NCBI RefSeq assembly: GCF_001598235.1
Contig: NZ_BCYO01000016.1
Coordinates: 1 to 64,000, forward strand
Origin: Polaromonas jejuensis NBRC 106434
GTDB taxonomy: Bacteria > Pseudomonadota > Gammaproteobacteria > Burkholderiales > Burkholderiaceae_C
DNA: 64,000 bases
Reading direction: 5' to 3'
Shown: in pieces, positions 54,948 through 64,000 of the stretch
How the letters are laid out: every line of letters starts with the position of its first letter
Numbering within the stretch: the stretch's first letter is position 1
The notes under the pieces: generated by a model
Database searches by the model: none
Seen by the model: the letters and a program-made list of their open reading frames with translations, nothing else
Told to the model about the DNA's origin: nothing
Program-made: the position numbers and the translations under genes

Positions 54948-56630
54948 ATGCCACTGCCTCCCGCCCCGACCAAACGTGCCGCCCTGCTCTCACCCGACGC
55001 GCTCGATGCGCCTGCGCGCTCGCCCGCCAAGGCGACGCGAAAGACGAAAAACACGGAATCCGTCCAGAGCCCTCCCGTGCTGGACCTGTTTGACAGCCGC
55101 CTGGCAAGCGGCGGCGACCACCCAGTTGCCTTCAAGGGAAAAGAGCCTTCCAGCCCCACAAAGACGGGCGAAGGAAGCTATAAAAAAGAGAGCATTTCGC
55201 TCCCCCAAGGCGTAGCAAAACCGAAAAAAGCCAAGCGCACGGGGCCCGCCAAACTGTTTGTGCTGGACACCAACGTGCTGATGCACGACCCGATGTGCCT
55301 GTTCCGCTTTGAAGAACACGACATCTTCTTGCCCATGATCGTGCTCGAAGAGCTCGACGGCCACAAAAAAGGCATGACCGAGGTGGCCCGCAATGCGCGC
55401 CAGACCAGCCGCACGCTGGACGCGCTGGCCGGCGCCCAGGGCGCCGACATTGACAAGGGCCTGAAGCTGGACACCACCGGCCACACCGAAGCGGGCGGCT
55501 GCGTGTTTTTCCAGACCAAGCCGCTGGACTACACGCTGCCCGTGAGCCTGCCGCAGGGCAAGGCCGACAACCAGATCCTCGGCGTGGTCGAGGCCCTGCG
55601 CAAGGAATACGCGCCGCGCGAAGTCGTGCTGGTGTCCAAAGACATCAATATGCGCGTCAAGGCCCGCGCACTCGGGCTGGTCACCGACGACTACCAGAAC
55701 GACAAGGCCCTGGAAGACAGCGACCTGCTGTATTCCGGCGCGCTGGCCCTGCCGGCAGATTTCTGGACGCGCCAGAGCAAGACTGTGGAAAGCTGGCAGC
55801 AAGGCAGCCACACCTTCTACCGCATCACCGGCCCCATCGTGCCCAGCCTGCTGATCAACCTGTTTGTATTTTTTGAAGCGCCCGGCGAGCCGCCGCTCTA
55901 TGCGCGGGTCACGGAAATTCGCGACAAAACCGCCGTCCTGAAGACGCTGAAGGACTACAGCCACCTCAAGAATGCCGTGTGGGGCGTGACCATGCGCAAT
56001 CGCGAACAAAACTTCGCCATGAACCTGCTGATGGACCCGGATGTTGACTTTGTCACGCTGGCGGGCACGGCAGGCACCGGCAAAACGCTGATGGCGCTGG
56101 CCAGCGGCCTCACGCAGGTGCTGGATGATCGCCGCTATACCGAAATCATCATGACGCGCGCCACGGTATCCGTCGGCGAAGACATTGGCTTCCTGCCGGG
56201 CACCGAAGAGGAAAAAATGGGCCCCTGGATGGGCGCGCTCGACGACAACCTGGAAGTGCTGGGCAAGACCGACACCGGCTCCGGCGAATGGGGGCGCGCG
56301 GCCACCAATGAACTGATCCGCTCACGCATCAAGGTCAAAAGCATGAACTTCATGCGCGGCCGCACCTTCCTCAACAAATACGTGATCATCGACGAGGCGC
56401 AAAACCTGACGCCCAAGCAGATGAAGACCCTCATCACCCGCGCCGGGCCGGGCACCAAGATCATCTGCATGGGCAATCTGGCGCAGATTGATACCCCCTA
56501 CCTCACCGAAGGCTCTTCAGGCATGACCTTCGCTGTGGACCGCTTCAAGGGCTGGCCGCATGGCGGGCACATCACGCTGGCCCGCGGCGAGCGTTCACGG
56601 CTGGCCGATTTCGCCAGCGAGGTGCTTTGA
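54948..56630 (+). CDS. PIN-PhoH family protein (PhoH2-like RNase/ATPase)
   Basis: 560 residues. A basic, disordered N-terminus (1-100) precedes a PIN nuclease domain (about 100-250; LFVLDTNVLMHDP with conserved Asp). A C-terminal PhoH ATPase follows: Walker A GTAGTGKTLMAL, ATVSVGEDIGFLPG, and Walker B YVIIDEAQNLTP. PhoH2 proteins act as RNA helicases/RNases in mycobacteria. Residues about 67-83 (PTKTGEGSYKKES and flanks) are encoded by a dispersed repeat inserted in frame. The start is ATG 54948 because the terminator just upstream excludes longer readings. Confidence 0.9.
   Translation: MPLPPAPTKRAALLSPDALDAPARSPAKATRKTKNTESVQSPPVLDLFDSRLASGGDHPVAFKGKEPSSPTKTGEGSYKKESISLPQGVAKPKKAKRTGPAKLFVLDTNVLMHDPMCLFRFEEHDIFLPMIVLEELDGHKKGMTEVARNARQTSRTLDALAGAQGADIDKGLKLDTTGHTEAGGCVFFQTKPLDYTLPVSLPQGKADNQILGVVEALRKEYAPREVVLVSKDINMRVKARALGLVTDDYQNDKALEDSDLLYSGALALPADFWTRQSKTVESWQQGSHTFYRITGPIVPSLLINLFVFFEAPGEPPLYARVTEIRDKTAVLKTLKDYSHLKNAVWGVTMRNREQNFAMNLLMDPDVDFVTLAGTAGTGKTLMALASGLTQVLDDRRYTEIIMTRATVSVGEDIGFLPGTEEEKMGPWMGALDDNLEVLGKTDTGSGEWGRAATNELIRSRIKVKSMNFMRGRTFLNKYVIIDEAQNLTPKQMKTLITRAGPGTKIICMGNLAQIDTPYLTEGSSGMTFAVDRFKGWPHGGHITLARGERSRLADFASEVL
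55146..55196 (+). repeat. Dispersed 55-bp repeat inside the PhoH-type gene, copy 15
   Basis: GCCTTCCAGCCCC, GGGCGAAGGAAGCTATAAAA and GAGAGCAT match the family consensus, here translated as part of a linker. The frame is kept. Confidence 0.7.
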
Positions 56631-56712
56631 CTCCATAGCGGGATGGAATTTGGAACACACTTGCCTGCGGCCAGGATGGCGCAGGCAGGCGGGTGATTCA
56701 AGCCACGAAAAC

Positions 56713-56745
56713 AAAAAAGCCAAGTCGGATGACTTGGCTTTTTTT
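56713..56745. terminator. Bidirectional Rho-independent terminator
   Basis: AAAAAAGCCAAGTC/GACTTGGCTTTTTT with a four-base loop. It can end both the PhoH-type gene (plus) and tRNA-Val (minus). Confidence 0.92.
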
Positions 56746-56774
56746 ATTCTTATTCTTTATTGTTCTTCGTATTC

Positions 56775-56849
56775 TGGTGGGCGGTGCAAGTTTCGAACTT
56801 GCGACCCCTGCAGTGTGAATGCAGTGCTCTACCCCTGAGCTAACCGCCC
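56775..56849 (-). tRNA. tRNA-Val (anticodon CAC)
   Basis: Complete cloverleaf read on the minus strand: acceptor GGGCGGT/ACCGCCC, D arm GCTC-AGGGGTA-GAGC, anticodon arm CTGCA-TTCACAC-TGCAG with anticodon CAC, T arm GCAAG-TTCGAAA-CTTGC, and an encoded CCA. 75 nt. It reads GTG codons. Confidence 0.98.
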
Positions 56850-56896
56850 TGTCGGTCAGCCTATGATTATAAGGGGTTTCAGGCTACTTTTTCACT

Positions 56897-57604
56897 TCAA
56901 GCGTTTAAAACTCGCCAAACAGTTTTTCCCTTGCTGGATTTGTCGATGTCGACCAGCAGTTTTTCGTGGTCCGCGAGCTCCTGCTCATTGGCCGCCAGCA
57001 GGGGAAGCTCAAACCCGCTGAGATCAATCTGCGGGACGCTGTCGCTGCCCTCCTGGGAGGAGCTCCCCACATCGATCATCAGGCTGTTTTGCCCGCGTGT
57101 GAGGTTGATATACACGTCCGCGAGCAACTCGGCATCCAGCAAGGCGCCGTGCAAGGTCCGGCCCGAATTGTCGACTTCGAGCCGGTCGCACAGGGCGTCG
57201 AGCGAATTTCGTTTGCCCGGAAACATCTCCTTGGCCATCATCAGGCTGTCGGTGATCTTGGCCACGCAATGCCTGATCGGCTCCCGGCCTATGAGTTCGA
57301 GTTCCTTGTTCAGAAAGCTCACGTCAAACGGCGCGTTGTGGATGATGATCTCGGCGCCCTGCAGGTAGTCCAGCAGTTCGTCGGCCACGGCCGCGAACTT
57401 GGGCTTGTCCTTCAGGAACTCATTGCTGATGCCGTGAACCTTGAGCGCATCCTCATGGCTGTCGCGCTCAGGATTCAGGTAGAAATGCTTGTTATTGCCC
57501 GTGAGCTTGCGACCCACCAGCTCCACGCAGCCGATTTCAATGATGCGGTCGCCGCTGTCAGCGGACAGACCCGTGGTTTCAGTGTCTAAAACGATTTGGC
57601 GCAT
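56897..57604 (-). CDS. dnaQ: DNA polymerase III epsilon subunit (proofreading exonuclease)
   Basis: 235 residues from ATG 57604 (MRQIVLDTETTGLS), the standard start. Exo I LDTETTG with the Asp-x-Glu pair, Exo II HNAPFDVSFLN, and Exo III HGALLDAELLADVY are intact. It corrects misincorporated bases during replication. It faces the tRNA-Val gene on the same strand. Confidence 0.96.
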   Translation of the reverse strand: MRQIVLDTETTGLSADSGDRIIEIGCVELVGRKLTGNNKHFYLNPERDSHEDALKVHGISNEFLKDKPKFAAVADELLDYLQGAEIIIHNAPFDVSFLNKELELIGREPIRHCVAKITDSLMMAKEMFPGKRNSLDALCDRLEVDNSGRTLHGALLDAELLADVYINLTRGQNSLMIDVGSSSQEGSDSVPQIDLSGFELPLLAANEQELADHEKLLVDIDKSSKGKTVWRVLNA

Positions 57605-57675
57605 GACACGGATTATCGCTCCGGCCCCTGTCGCGGGCCTACGGAAGGCGAGACAACCTTTTCGGGCCGTCCGGC

Positions 57676-57703
57676 AAAAAAAAGCCCGCAATTTCGCGGG
57701 CCT
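57676..57703 (-). terminator. Rho-independent terminator of the isc operon
   Basis: On the minus strand GCCCGC/GCGGGC (57701-57684) is followed by eight T. It lies 36 bp after fdx. Confidence 0.85.
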
Positions 57704-57738
57704 TGGGCTCTTGGCCGGGTTACTGCACCACTGCAGGA

Positions 57739-58077
57739 TCAGTGAATTTCCTTGGCATGGTTGATGGAGTACTTGGGAATCTCCACCGTCAGGTCTTTTT
57801 GCGCCAGCAAGGCCTGGCAGCTCAGGCGTGAGTTGGGCTCCAGCCCCCAGGCGCGGTCCAGCAGGTCTTCTTCGCTTTCGTCGAGTTCATTCAGCGAGTT
57901 GAAGCCTTCCCGCACGATCACATGGCAGGTCGTGCAGGCGCAGCTCATGTCGCACGCATGCTCGATATTGATCTTGTTGTCGAGCAGGGCCTCGCAGATG
58001 GACGTGCCCGCGGGCGCCGTGATCTCAGCACCTTGAGGGCAGTATTCGGGGTGGGGCAGTATTTTGATGATGGGCAT
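57739..58077 (-). CDS. fdx: ISC-type 2Fe-2S ferredoxin
   Basis: 112 residues. Ligand cysteines in ACDMSCACTTCHVIV and LSCQALL give the C-x5-C-x2-C...C pattern of the Isc ferredoxin. It feeds electrons to cluster assembly. Last gene of the isc operon. Confidence 0.95.
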   Translation of the reverse strand: MPIIKILPHPEYCPQGAEITAPAGTSICEALLDNKINIEHACDMSCACTTCHVIVREGFNSLNELDESEEDLLDRAWGLEPNSRLSCQALLAQKDLTVEIPKYSINHAKEIH

Positions 58078-58116
58078 GGTGTCAACTTGACGGTATGGGG
58101 CTGCTGAAGACTTCGC

Positions 58117-59979
58117 TCAGAGCGCCTCGATGTTTTTCCCGGCCAGGGCGGTCTGTATGCCCCGGTTCATGCGCTGCGCGGCAAACGCTTCGGTGCCCCT
58201 GGCCAATGCCTGGGTAGCCGCTTCAATGGTGGCCGCATCACCGTGCGCACGCGCATCGGTGAGCGCGACCATCAGGCTGTCAATCTGCGCCCGTTCGTTG
58301 GGGCTGAGCAGGTCCGCGTCTGCCGCCAGGGCGCTTTGCGTGGCCAGCACCATGCGGTCCGCGTCCACCCTGGCCTCGGCCAGCGCGCGCGCCTGCATGT
58401 CCTGCTGGGCCGTGGCAAAGCTGTCTTGCAGCATGCGGGCGATCTCCTCGTCCGACAAACCGTAGGAAGGCTTCACATCAATGCGCGCCTCGACCCCGCT
58501 GCCCTGCTCCCTGGCATTGACGCTGAGCAAGCCATCGGCATCCACGGTGAAGGTCACGCGGATGCGCGCCGCACCCGCGGCCATGGGCGGGATGCCGCGC
58601 AACTCGAAGCGGGCCAGGCTGCGGCAGTCGGCCACCAGGTCCCGCTCGCCCTGCACCACATGCAGGGCCAGCGCCGTCTGGCCGTCCTGGTAGGTGGTGA
58701 AGTCCTGCGCCATGGCCGTCGGTATGGTCTGGTTGCGCGGCACAATGCGCTCGACCAGGCCGCCCATGGTCTCTATGCCCAGCGACAGCGGAATCACGTC
58801 GAGCAGCAGCAGGTCGGTTCCTGTGTGGTTGCCCGCCAGCTGGTTGGCGGAAATGGCGGCCCCAAGTGCCACCACCTCGTCGGGATTCAGGTTGGTCAAT
58901 GGCTCGCGGCCGAAAAAGCTGGCCACGGCCTTGCGCACTTGCGGCATGCGCGTGGAGCCGCCCACCAGCACAACGCCCTGAATCTCGTCCTTGGTTAATT
59001 TGGCGTCACGCAAGGCCTTGCGCACCGCCGTCAGGGTGCGCTGGGTGAGGTGCGCGGTGGCGGTTTCAAAATCCGCCGCCTGCATCTCGAAATTGATGGA
59101 GGCCTTGGCCAGCTGCACAGAAAACGGAACGGGATCCGCCGCGGACAAGGCCTCCTTGCAGGCGCGCGCCGTCTGTTGCAGGGCCGCCTTGTCCGAGGGC
59201 GTCAGGGTATCGGCAGCCAGGCCCGCCTTGGCCAGCGCCCATTCCGCCATGGCGCGGTCATAGTCGTCACCGCCGAGGGCGGAATCGCCTCCCGTGGAAA
59301 CCACTTCGAACACGCCCTGCGTCAGGCGCAGGATGGAAATGTCAAAGGTCCCGCCGCCCAGGTCGTAAACCGCATAAACGCCTTCGCTGGCGTTGTCCAG
59401 GCCATAGGCAATCGCCGCCGCGGTGGGTTCGCTGATAAGGCGCAGCACATTCAGGCCCGCCAGTTGCGCGGCATCTTTCGTGGCCTGGCGCTGGGATTCA
59501 TCGAAATAGGCGGGCACCGTGATCACGGCGCCATACACATCGTCATTGAAGGTATCTTCGGCCCGATAGCGCAGCGTGGCCAGAATTTCGGCGCTGATCT
59601 CGACCGGGCTTTTTTCACCGGCGGCGGTTTGCAGGGTGACCATGCCGGGCTTGTCGTTGAGTTGGTAGGGCAACTGGGCGCGGCTGGCAATGTCATGAAT
59701 GCCCCGCCCCATCAGGCGCTTGACGGAGGAGATGGTGTTGCGTGGGTCTTCGACCTGGGCCGCCAGCGCGTCGAAACCGACCTGGCGCCGCTCGGCGTCC
59801 AGGTAGCGCACGACGCTGGGCAAAATCACGCGCCCCTGATCATCAGGCAGGCATTCGGACACGCCGTTGCGCACACTGGCGACCAGCGAGTGCGTGGTGC
59901 CCAGGTCGATGCCGACGGCAATGCGTCGCTGGTGGGGGTCTGGCGTTTGGCCGGGTTCGGATATTTGCAGGAGTGCCAT
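58117..59979 (-). CDS. hscA: Fe-S cluster chaperone HscA (Hsp70 type)
   Basis: 620 residues from ATG 59979. [15 protein letters not shown], the DnaK-type signature [16 protein letters not shown] and [13 protein letters not shown] are followed by a substrate domain and a short C-terminus. With HscB it drives cluster release from IscU. It is 31 bp after hscB. Confidence 0.95.
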   Translation of the reverse strand: MALLQISEPGQTPDPHQRRIAVGIDLGTTHSLVASVRNGVSECLPDDQGRVILPSVVRYLDAERRQVGFDALAAQVEDPRNTISSVKRLMGRGIHDIASRAQLPYQLNDKPGMVTLQTAAGEKSPVEISAEILATLRYRAEDTFNDDVYGAVITVPAYFDESQRQATKDAAQLAGLNVLRLISEPTAAAIAYGLDNASEGVYAVYDLGGGTFDISILRLTQGVFEVVSTGGDSALGGDDYDRAMAEWALAKAGLAADTLTPSDKAALQQTARACKEALSAADPVPFSVQLAKASINFEMQAADFETATAHLTQRTLTAVRKALRDAKLTKDEIQGVVLVGGSTRMPQVRKAVASFFGREPLTNLNPDEVVALGAAISANQLAGNHTGTDLLLLDVIPLSLGIETMGGLVERIVPRNQTIPTAMAQDFTTYQDGQTALALHVVQGERDLVADCRSLARFELRGIPPMAAGAARIRVTFTVDADGLLSVNAREQGSGVEARIDVKPSYGLSDEEIARMLQDSFATAQQDMQARALAEARVDADRMVLATQSALAADADLLSPNERAQIDSLMVALTDARAHGDAATIEAATQALARGTEAFAAQRMNRGIQTALAGKNIEAL

Positions 59980-60010
59980 GACGCTTGTCTGTTGTAACTT
60001 TTGTAATGCT

Positions 60011-60529
60011 TCATTGTCCCAGCTGGTCGATGCGGGCATCCACCTCGCTGGCAAAGCGCTCAATAAACATAAGGCTTCTGACCTGATGGGCCGCTGCCGC
60101 ATAGTCCTTTCGGGCATCCAGCGTCTGCTCTATTTTTGATAGCTGCTTGCGCATGCTGGCCAAGGACTGGGAGGCTATTTCATCCATATCCTGCAGGGTT
60201 TCAGCCTCGTCCAGTGCTTCGCGCCACTGCATTTGCTGCACCAGGAAATCAGGCGGCATGGCCGTGTTGTGTTCGGCATGGATGGGCGCGCCGTGCAATT
60301 CGCACAGGTAGCTGGCCCGCTTCAAGGGGTTTTTGAGCCGCTGATAGGCCTCGTTGATGCGCACCGACCATTGCATGGCCAGGCGCTGGGCGGCCGCGCC
60401 CTGGGCCGCAAACTTGTCGGGATGGGCCTCACGCTGCAACTCTTTCCAGCGCGCATCCAGCACGGCGCTATCCTGCGCAAACTGCATGGGCACGCCAAAA
60501 AGTTCAAAGTCGGTGGAATGAATATTCAT
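60011..60529 (-). CDS. hscB: Fe-S co-chaperone HscB (J protein)
   Basis: 172 residues. The J domain has HPD in [11 protein letters not shown], and a C-terminal coiled domain binds IscU. Residues about 118-135 ([11 protein letters not shown] and flanks) coincide with a dispersed repeat read in frame, in the C-terminal helical part. The start ATG 60529 lies seven bases after the T-run of a hairpin and has no obvious ribosome-binding site. Confidence 0.93.
   Translation of the reverse strand: MNIHSTDFELFGVPMQFAQDSAVLDARWKELQREAHPDKFAAQGAAAQRLAMQWSVRINEAYQRLKNPLKRASYLCELHGAPIHAEHNTAMPPDFLVQQMQWREALDEAETLQDMDEIASQSLASMRKQLSKIEQTLDARKDYAAAAHQVRSLMFIERFASEVDARIDQLGQ
60126..60178 (-). repeat. Dispersed 55-bp repeat inside hscB, copy 14
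   Basis: On the minus strand AATAGCCTCCCAGTCCTTG, then ATGCGCAAGCAGCTATCAAA and AATAGAGCA, a near-consensus copy. In frame with the gene. Confidence 0.65.
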
Positions 60530-60535
60530 GTCAAG

Positions 60536-60568
60536 AAAAAGCCGCCAGCACGGTCAGTGTGGGCGGCT
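60536..60568 (-). terminator. Intra-operon hairpin/terminator between iscA and hscB
   Basis: On the minus strand AGCCGCC (60568-60562) pairs with GGCGGCT (60546-60540), with inner CAC/GTG pairing, followed by TTTTT. It sits directly in front of hscB. Confidence 0.7.
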
Positions 60569-60602
60569 CTGTGAGGGCGGAGCGCTGCTGGGAATTCGCT
60601 GG

Positions 60603-60926
60603 TCAAACGCGGAAGCTCTCGCCACAACCACAGCGATCACGCTCATTGGGATTGATGAACTTGAAGCCCTCGTTCAAACCCTCGCGCACAAAATCGAGTT
60701 TCGTGCCGTCAATGTAGGCCATGCTTTTCGGGTCCACCAGCACCTTGACGCCGTTGTCTTCGAACACCACGTCCTCGGGTGCAATCTCGTCGGCATATTC
60801 AAGCTTGTAGGCCAGACCCGAGCATCCCGTGGTCTTGACGCCCAGGCGCACACCCACCCCCTTGCCGCGCTTGGTTATGTAGCGGGTCACGTGGCGGGCA
60901 GCTGCGTCGGTAAGGGTAACGGACAT
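60603..60926 (-). CDS. iscA: Fe-S assembly protein IscA
   Basis: 107 residues, A-type carrier. Conserved cysteines in [14 protein letters not shown] and CGCGESF. It holds iron or 2Fe-2S for transfer to apo-proteins. 30 bp after iscU. Confidence 0.95.
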   Translation of the reverse strand: MSVTLTDAAARHVTRYITKRGKGVGVRLGVKTTGCSGLAYKLEYADEIAPEDVVFEDNGVKVLVDPKSMAYIDGTKLDFVREGLNEGFKFINPNERDRCGCGESFRV

Positions 60927-60955
60927 TCAAATCACTCGAAAAATAAACCAGTTGA

Positions 60956-61351
60956 TCAGTGCGCGGCTTCGATGCGTTTTTGCTTGTAATCGTTCACGGC
61001 GGCCTTGATGGCGTCTTCCGCCAGGATGGAGCAGTGAATTTTCACAGGCGGCAGCGCCAGTTCTTCGGCGATGGCACTGTTCTTGATGCTGGCCGCTTCG
61101 TCCAGCGTCTTACCCTTGACCCACTCGGTCACCAGCGAGCTGGAGGCAATTGCCGAGCCGCAGCCGTAGGTCTTGAAGCGCGCGTCTTCAATCACGCCCG
61201 TGGTCGGGTTGACCTTGATCTGCAGCTTCATCACGTCGCCGCAGGCCGGGGCGCCGACCATGCCGGTGCCTACCGTTTCGTCGCCCTTTTCAAAAGAGCC
61301 GACGTTGCGGGGATGTTCATAGTGATCTACCACTTTTGCGCTGTATGACAT
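60956..61351 (-). CDS. iscU: Fe-S scaffold IscU
   Basis: 131 residues. It has VGAPACGDVMKLQ, YGCGSAIASSS and the HscA-binding PPVKIHCSILAEDAI; all three ligand cysteines are present. Scaffold for cluster building, supplied with sulfur by IscS. Confidence 0.97.
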   Translation of the reverse strand: MSYSAKVVDHYEHPRNVGSFEKGDETVGTGMVGAPACGDVMKLQIKVNPTTGVIEDARFKTYGCGSAIASSSLVTEWVKGKTLDEAASIKNSAIAEELALPPVKIHCSILAEDAIKAAVNDYKQKRIEAAH

Positions 61352-61423
61352 GAATAACTCCTAAGTTCTGTTTGCTGGCAGATGGCTGCGATCTGATCTC
61401 AGGCCACCTGAACGCCCGTTTGC

Positions 61424-62641
61424 TTAATGCGCCGCCCACTGGATGGTGGACAGGTCGACGCCATCCTTGAACATTTCCCACAGTGGAGACAGTTCGCGCA
61501 GCTTGACCACGTTTTCCTTGATGGTGGCAACGGCGTAATCGATCTCTTCTTCGGTGCTCCAGCGGCCTATCGTCATGCGCAGGCTGCTGTGCGCCAGCTC
61601 GTCGCTGCGGCCCAGGGCGCGCAGCACATAGCTGGGCTCCAGACTGGCCGAGGTGCAGGCAGAACCGCTGGACACGGCCAGGCCCTTGATGCCCATGATC
61701 AGCGACTCGCCTTCAACGAAGTTGAAGCTCATGTTCAGGTTGTGCGGCACGCGCTTGTCGGCGTGGCCGTTGAGGAAGACCTCCTCGATGTCCTTGAGGC
61801 CATTGAGCATGCGCTCATGCAAAGCCTGGATGCGTTTGTTTTCTTCGTGCATCTCGGCCTTGGCAATGCGGTAGGCCTCGCCCATGCCCACGCATTGGTG
61901 GGTCGGCAAGGTGCCGGAACGCATGCCGCGCTCGTGGCCGCCACCGTGCATTTGCGCTTCCAGGCGCACACGCGGCTTACGGCGCACATACAAGGCGCCA
62001 ATGCCCTTGGGGCCGTAGGTCTTGTGCGAGGTCAAGCTCATCAGGTCAACCGGCAGCGTCTGCAGGTCGATGTCGACACGGCCCGTCGCCTGCGCGGCGT
62101 CCACATGGAAAATGATGCCCTTTTCGCGGCACAGGGCGCCAATGGCCGGAATGTCCTGAATCACGCCAATTTCGTTGTTGACGAACATCACGCTGACCAG
62201 GATGGTATCGGGCCGGATGGCCGCCTTGAGCGCATCCAGATTGAGCAGGCCGTCGGCCTGCACATCCATATAGGTGACTTCAAAGCCCTGGCGCTCCAGT
62301 TCACGGCAGGTATCGAGCACCGCCTTGTGCTCGGTCTTGACCGTGATGATGTGTTTGCCCTTGCTTTGGTAGAAATGGGCGGCACCCTTGATCGCCAGAT
62401 TGTTGGACTCGGTTGCACCGCTGGTCCAGACGATCTCGCGCGGATCGGCGCCAATCAGTGCGGCAACCTGCTCACGCGCTTTTTCAACCGCAGCTTCTGC
62501 CTCCCAGCCCCACGCATGGCTGCGCGACGCGGGGTTGCCGAAATGCTCGCGCAACCAGGGGATCATGGCATCCACCACCCGTGGGTCGCACGGGTTGGTG
62601 GCGCTGTAGTCCATGTAAATCGGGAAATGTGGAGTATCCAT
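61424..62641 (-). CDS. iscS: Cysteine desulfurase IscS
   Basis: 405 residues. PLP Lys in [15 protein letters not shown], active Cys loop [14 protein letters not shown], and start [15 protein letters not shown]. It delivers sulfur for Fe-S clusters, tRNA thiolation and other pathways. It follows iscR. Confidence 0.97.
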   Translation of the reverse strand: MDTPHFPIYMDYSATNPCDPRVVDAMIPWLREHFGNPASRSHAWGWEAEAAVEKAREQVAALIGADPREIVWTSGATESNNLAIKGAAHFYQSKGKHIITVKTEHKAVLDTCRELERQGFEVTYMDVQADGLLNLDALKAAIRPDTILVSVMFVNNEIGVIQDIPAIGALCREKGIIFHVDAAQATGRVDIDLQTLPVDLMSLTSHKTYGPKGIGALYVRRKPRVRLEAQMHGGGHERGMRSGTLPTHQCVGMGEAYRIAKAEMHEENKRIQALHERMLNGLKDIEEVFLNGHADKRVPHNLNMSFNFVEGESLIMGIKGLAVSSGSACTSASLEPSYVLRALGRSDELAHSSLRMTIGRWSTEEEIDYAVATIKENVVKLRELSPLWEMFKDGVDLSTIQWAAH

Positions 62642-62737
62642 GTGGCTAGCTCTTTAATTCACAGGCTGGCTGGCAGCTCAAAACAATGACGTCAACGCAT
62701 TCAGGTCAAAACCGGACGAAAAACCGCCTTCAACCCA

Positions 62738-63274
62738 TCAGGATTTGGAAAATGCATTGCCCAGGGCGAACACCGAATTGGGTGCATTCACACGAATGGG
62801 TTTGACGACGGGCGCGGTGTAAATGGCTTTTTTCACCTGCGGGGTATTTTCGATCACCACGCCCTTGGCCAGCTGGTCATCCACCAGTTTTTGCAGGGTC
62901 ACGGAATCCAGGAACTCCACCATGCGGCTGTTCAGCGAGGCCCACAACTCATGCGTCATGCAGCGGCCGCCTTCACCCAGGCAGTTTTCCTTGCCACCGC
63001 ACTGGGTCGCATCGATCGGCTCGTCCACCGACACAATGATGTCGGCCACGGTGATCTCGGACGCCTTGCGGCCCAGCGTATAGCCGCCGCCCGGACCACG
63101 GGTGGACTCCACCAGTTCATGGCGGCGCAGCTTGCCGAACAGCTGTTCGAGGTAAGACAGGGAAATTTGTTGGCGTTGGCTGATCGCAGCCAGCGTGACT
63201 GGGCCACTGTTCTGGCGCAGACCCAAATCAATCATTGCAGTGACCGCAAAGCGGCCTTTGGTCGTGAGGCGCAT
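62738..63274 (-). CDS. iscR: Fe-S-responsive regulator IscR (Rrf2 family)
   Basis: 178 residues. [14 protein letters not shown] and the winged HTH are followed by the cluster ligands in [17 protein letters not shown]. The 2Fe-2S form represses the isc operon at type 1 sites. The motif at 63401-63425 fits such a site and supports autoregulation. Confidence 0.96.
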   Translation of the reverse strand: MRLTTKGRFAVTAMIDLGLRQNSGPVTLAAISQRQQISLSYLEQLFGKLRRHELVESTRGPGGGYTLGRKASEITVADIIVSVDEPIDATQCGGKENCLGEGGRCMTHELWASLNSRMVEFLDSVTLQKLVDDQLAKGVVIENTPQVKKAIYTAPVVKPIRVNAPNSVFALGNAFSKS

Positions 63275-63588
63275 GGCAAGCTCCTTTATGGCTTGATGGT
63301 CGTTTTCAGCCCCGAAAGCTTGTGGCCGCCAGGGAACTCTTCCTCCTGCCGCCCAGGTAGTCAGCCGGTGTTGCGGGGGGCTTTTCTTGTTGTTGGATTG
63401 TTCTTGACTGTTTTCGTCAAGTATAGCACAGCCCCGTGTTTACCCGGGAGTGCGCCCCAAACCGTGGCTTAACCCATAACACCACAGCCTCCAAACGCCC
63501 GCAAACACCATTTAGTACCAAAGCGGTACAACCGGTCCTGACCCAGCCTGCCCAGGCCAGAAAGAGCTCGGCAAGCCCTGACTAAAGC
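63275..63588. other. 314-bp region between uvrB and iscR
   Basis: It contains the iscR promoter region (63401-63429). No gene or terminator for uvrB was identified. Confidence 0.6.
63401..63429 (-). promoter_or_regulatory. isc operon promoter with IscR type-1-like site
   Basis: On the minus strand TGCTATACT (extended -10) runs into CTTGACGAAAACAGTCAAG, an inverted repeat CTTGAC/GTCAAG (63403-63408, 63416-63421). It resembles the type 1 IscR half sites bound by the 2Fe-2S form. Overlap with the -10 would give repression when Fe-S supply is good. Confidence 0.6.
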
Positions 63589-64000
63589 CTAAAGCCGGTC
63601 GGGGTCGGCTGTCGAAACCGGCGGCACATTGTCGGTGCCTGGCGCACCAAAGGCCTGCTGCTTCAGCACATGCAGTTGGTCCCGCACCCTGGCGGCTTTC
63701 TCGAATTCGAGGTTTTTCGCATGCTCGACCATCTGCTTTTCCAGCCGCTTGATTTCGCGGGCGATGTCTTTTTCGCTCATGTCCTCGACCAGCGCTTTTT
63801 GCAGCTCGAGTTTTTCGGCTTCCTTGCCCGATTTTTCGCTGTAAACGCCGTCAATCAGGTCCCGGATACGCTTGACCACGCTGCGCGGCGTGATGTCGTG
63901 TTCCAGATTGAAGGCGATTTGCTTGTTGCGCCGGCGCTCGGTTTCATCCATGGCCTTTTTCATGGAGTCCGTGATGCGGTCGGCATACAGAATGGCCCGA
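63589..64000 (-). CDS. uvrB: Excinuclease ABC subunit B, C-terminus (partial)
   Basis: The last 137 codons, continuing beyond the window's end. [16 protein letters not shown] and the UVR motif region [22 protein letters not shown] are typical of UvrB, which loads UvrC for nucleotide excision repair. It stops at 63589. Confidence 0.95.
   Translation of the reverse strand, partial: RAILYADRITDSMKKAMDETERRRNKQIAFNLEHDITPRSVVKRIRDLIDGVYSEKSGKEAEKLELQKALVEDMSEKDIAREIKRLEKQMVEHAKNLEFEKAARVRDQLHVLKQQAFGAPGTDNVPPVSTADPDRL

Overview
The window looks like chromosomal DNA of a high-GC betaproteobacterium, most likely Comamonadaceae (Polaromonas/Rhodoferax-like). This rests on protein sequence character, on the isc cluster in the order iscR-iscS-iscU-iscA-hscB-hscA-fdx, on a lysine/alanine-tailed SWIB protein, on a DUF3297 gene, and on a short dispersed repeat of a type I associate with this family. 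The genus is inferred, not proven. No phage, insertion sequence with a transposase, CRISPR array or rRNA was found. The only RNA gene seen is tRNA-Val(CAC).

Layout. 1-141: end of an EamA exporter. 250-711: SWIB protein with a histone-H1-like tail. 1127-6968: dipeptide/oligopeptide ABC importer dppBCDF with the binding protein dppA last. 7093-11419 (minus): TPP-dependent enzyme, small acidic protein, MipA/OmpV outer-membrane protein and an MFS transporter, with a divergent AraC regulator. 12453-15280: DTW-domain protein, small methyltransferase-like membrane protein, secreted CAP protein and DUF2784 protein. 15446-23624: signalling island with a REC/HisKA_3 kinase, a very large cytoplasmic poly-HAMP hybrid kinase, a divergent NarL-type regulator, a lone receiver and a small membrane protein. 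23705-25129: aldehyde dehydrogenase. 25735-31786: MexEF-OprN-like RND efflux operon, flanked on both sides by C-terminal remnants of DUF1428 genes. 31787-32650: decayed gene fragments. 32688-37147: CreA, CbpA/CbpM chaperone pair, AEC transporter, YebC, DUF3297. 37778-38779: unusual zinc-finger J-domain protein. 39242-42552: AraC regulator followed by isochorismatase-like hydrolase, F420-reductase-like protein and SDR. 42833-53580 (minus): clpB, moaE, moaD, moeA, mobB, thrC, hom, alaA, with a DapA-like gene wedged in on the opposite strand. 53774-56630: Mth938-like protein, Bcp peroxiredoxin, PIN-PhoH protein. 56775-63274 (minus): tRNA-Val, dnaQ and the complete isc Fe-S assembly operon. 63589 to the end: C-terminus of uvrB.

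Functionally the window is mostly housekeeping (Fe-S assembly, molybdenum cofactor, threonine/methionine precursor synthesis, protein quality control) with nutrient import, drug efflux and signalling added. Regulatory sites readable from sequence include a sigma-32-type promoter for clpB and an IscR type-1-like site overlapping an extended -10 in front of iscR.

The most unusual material is repetitive. A family of roughly 55-bp repeats occurs about 15 times. Some copies lie inside coding frames (phoH-like gene, hscB), and others supply the stop codon or last residues of genes (TPP enzyme, araC, alaA). A second MITE-like family with terminal inverted repeats has one well-preserved copy at 15289-15401 and decayed copies whose ends carry the stop codons of moaE and mipA. 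The poly-HAMP kinase, with a 276-bp coding period, and the paired DUF1428 remnants around the efflux operon are the other main points of interest.
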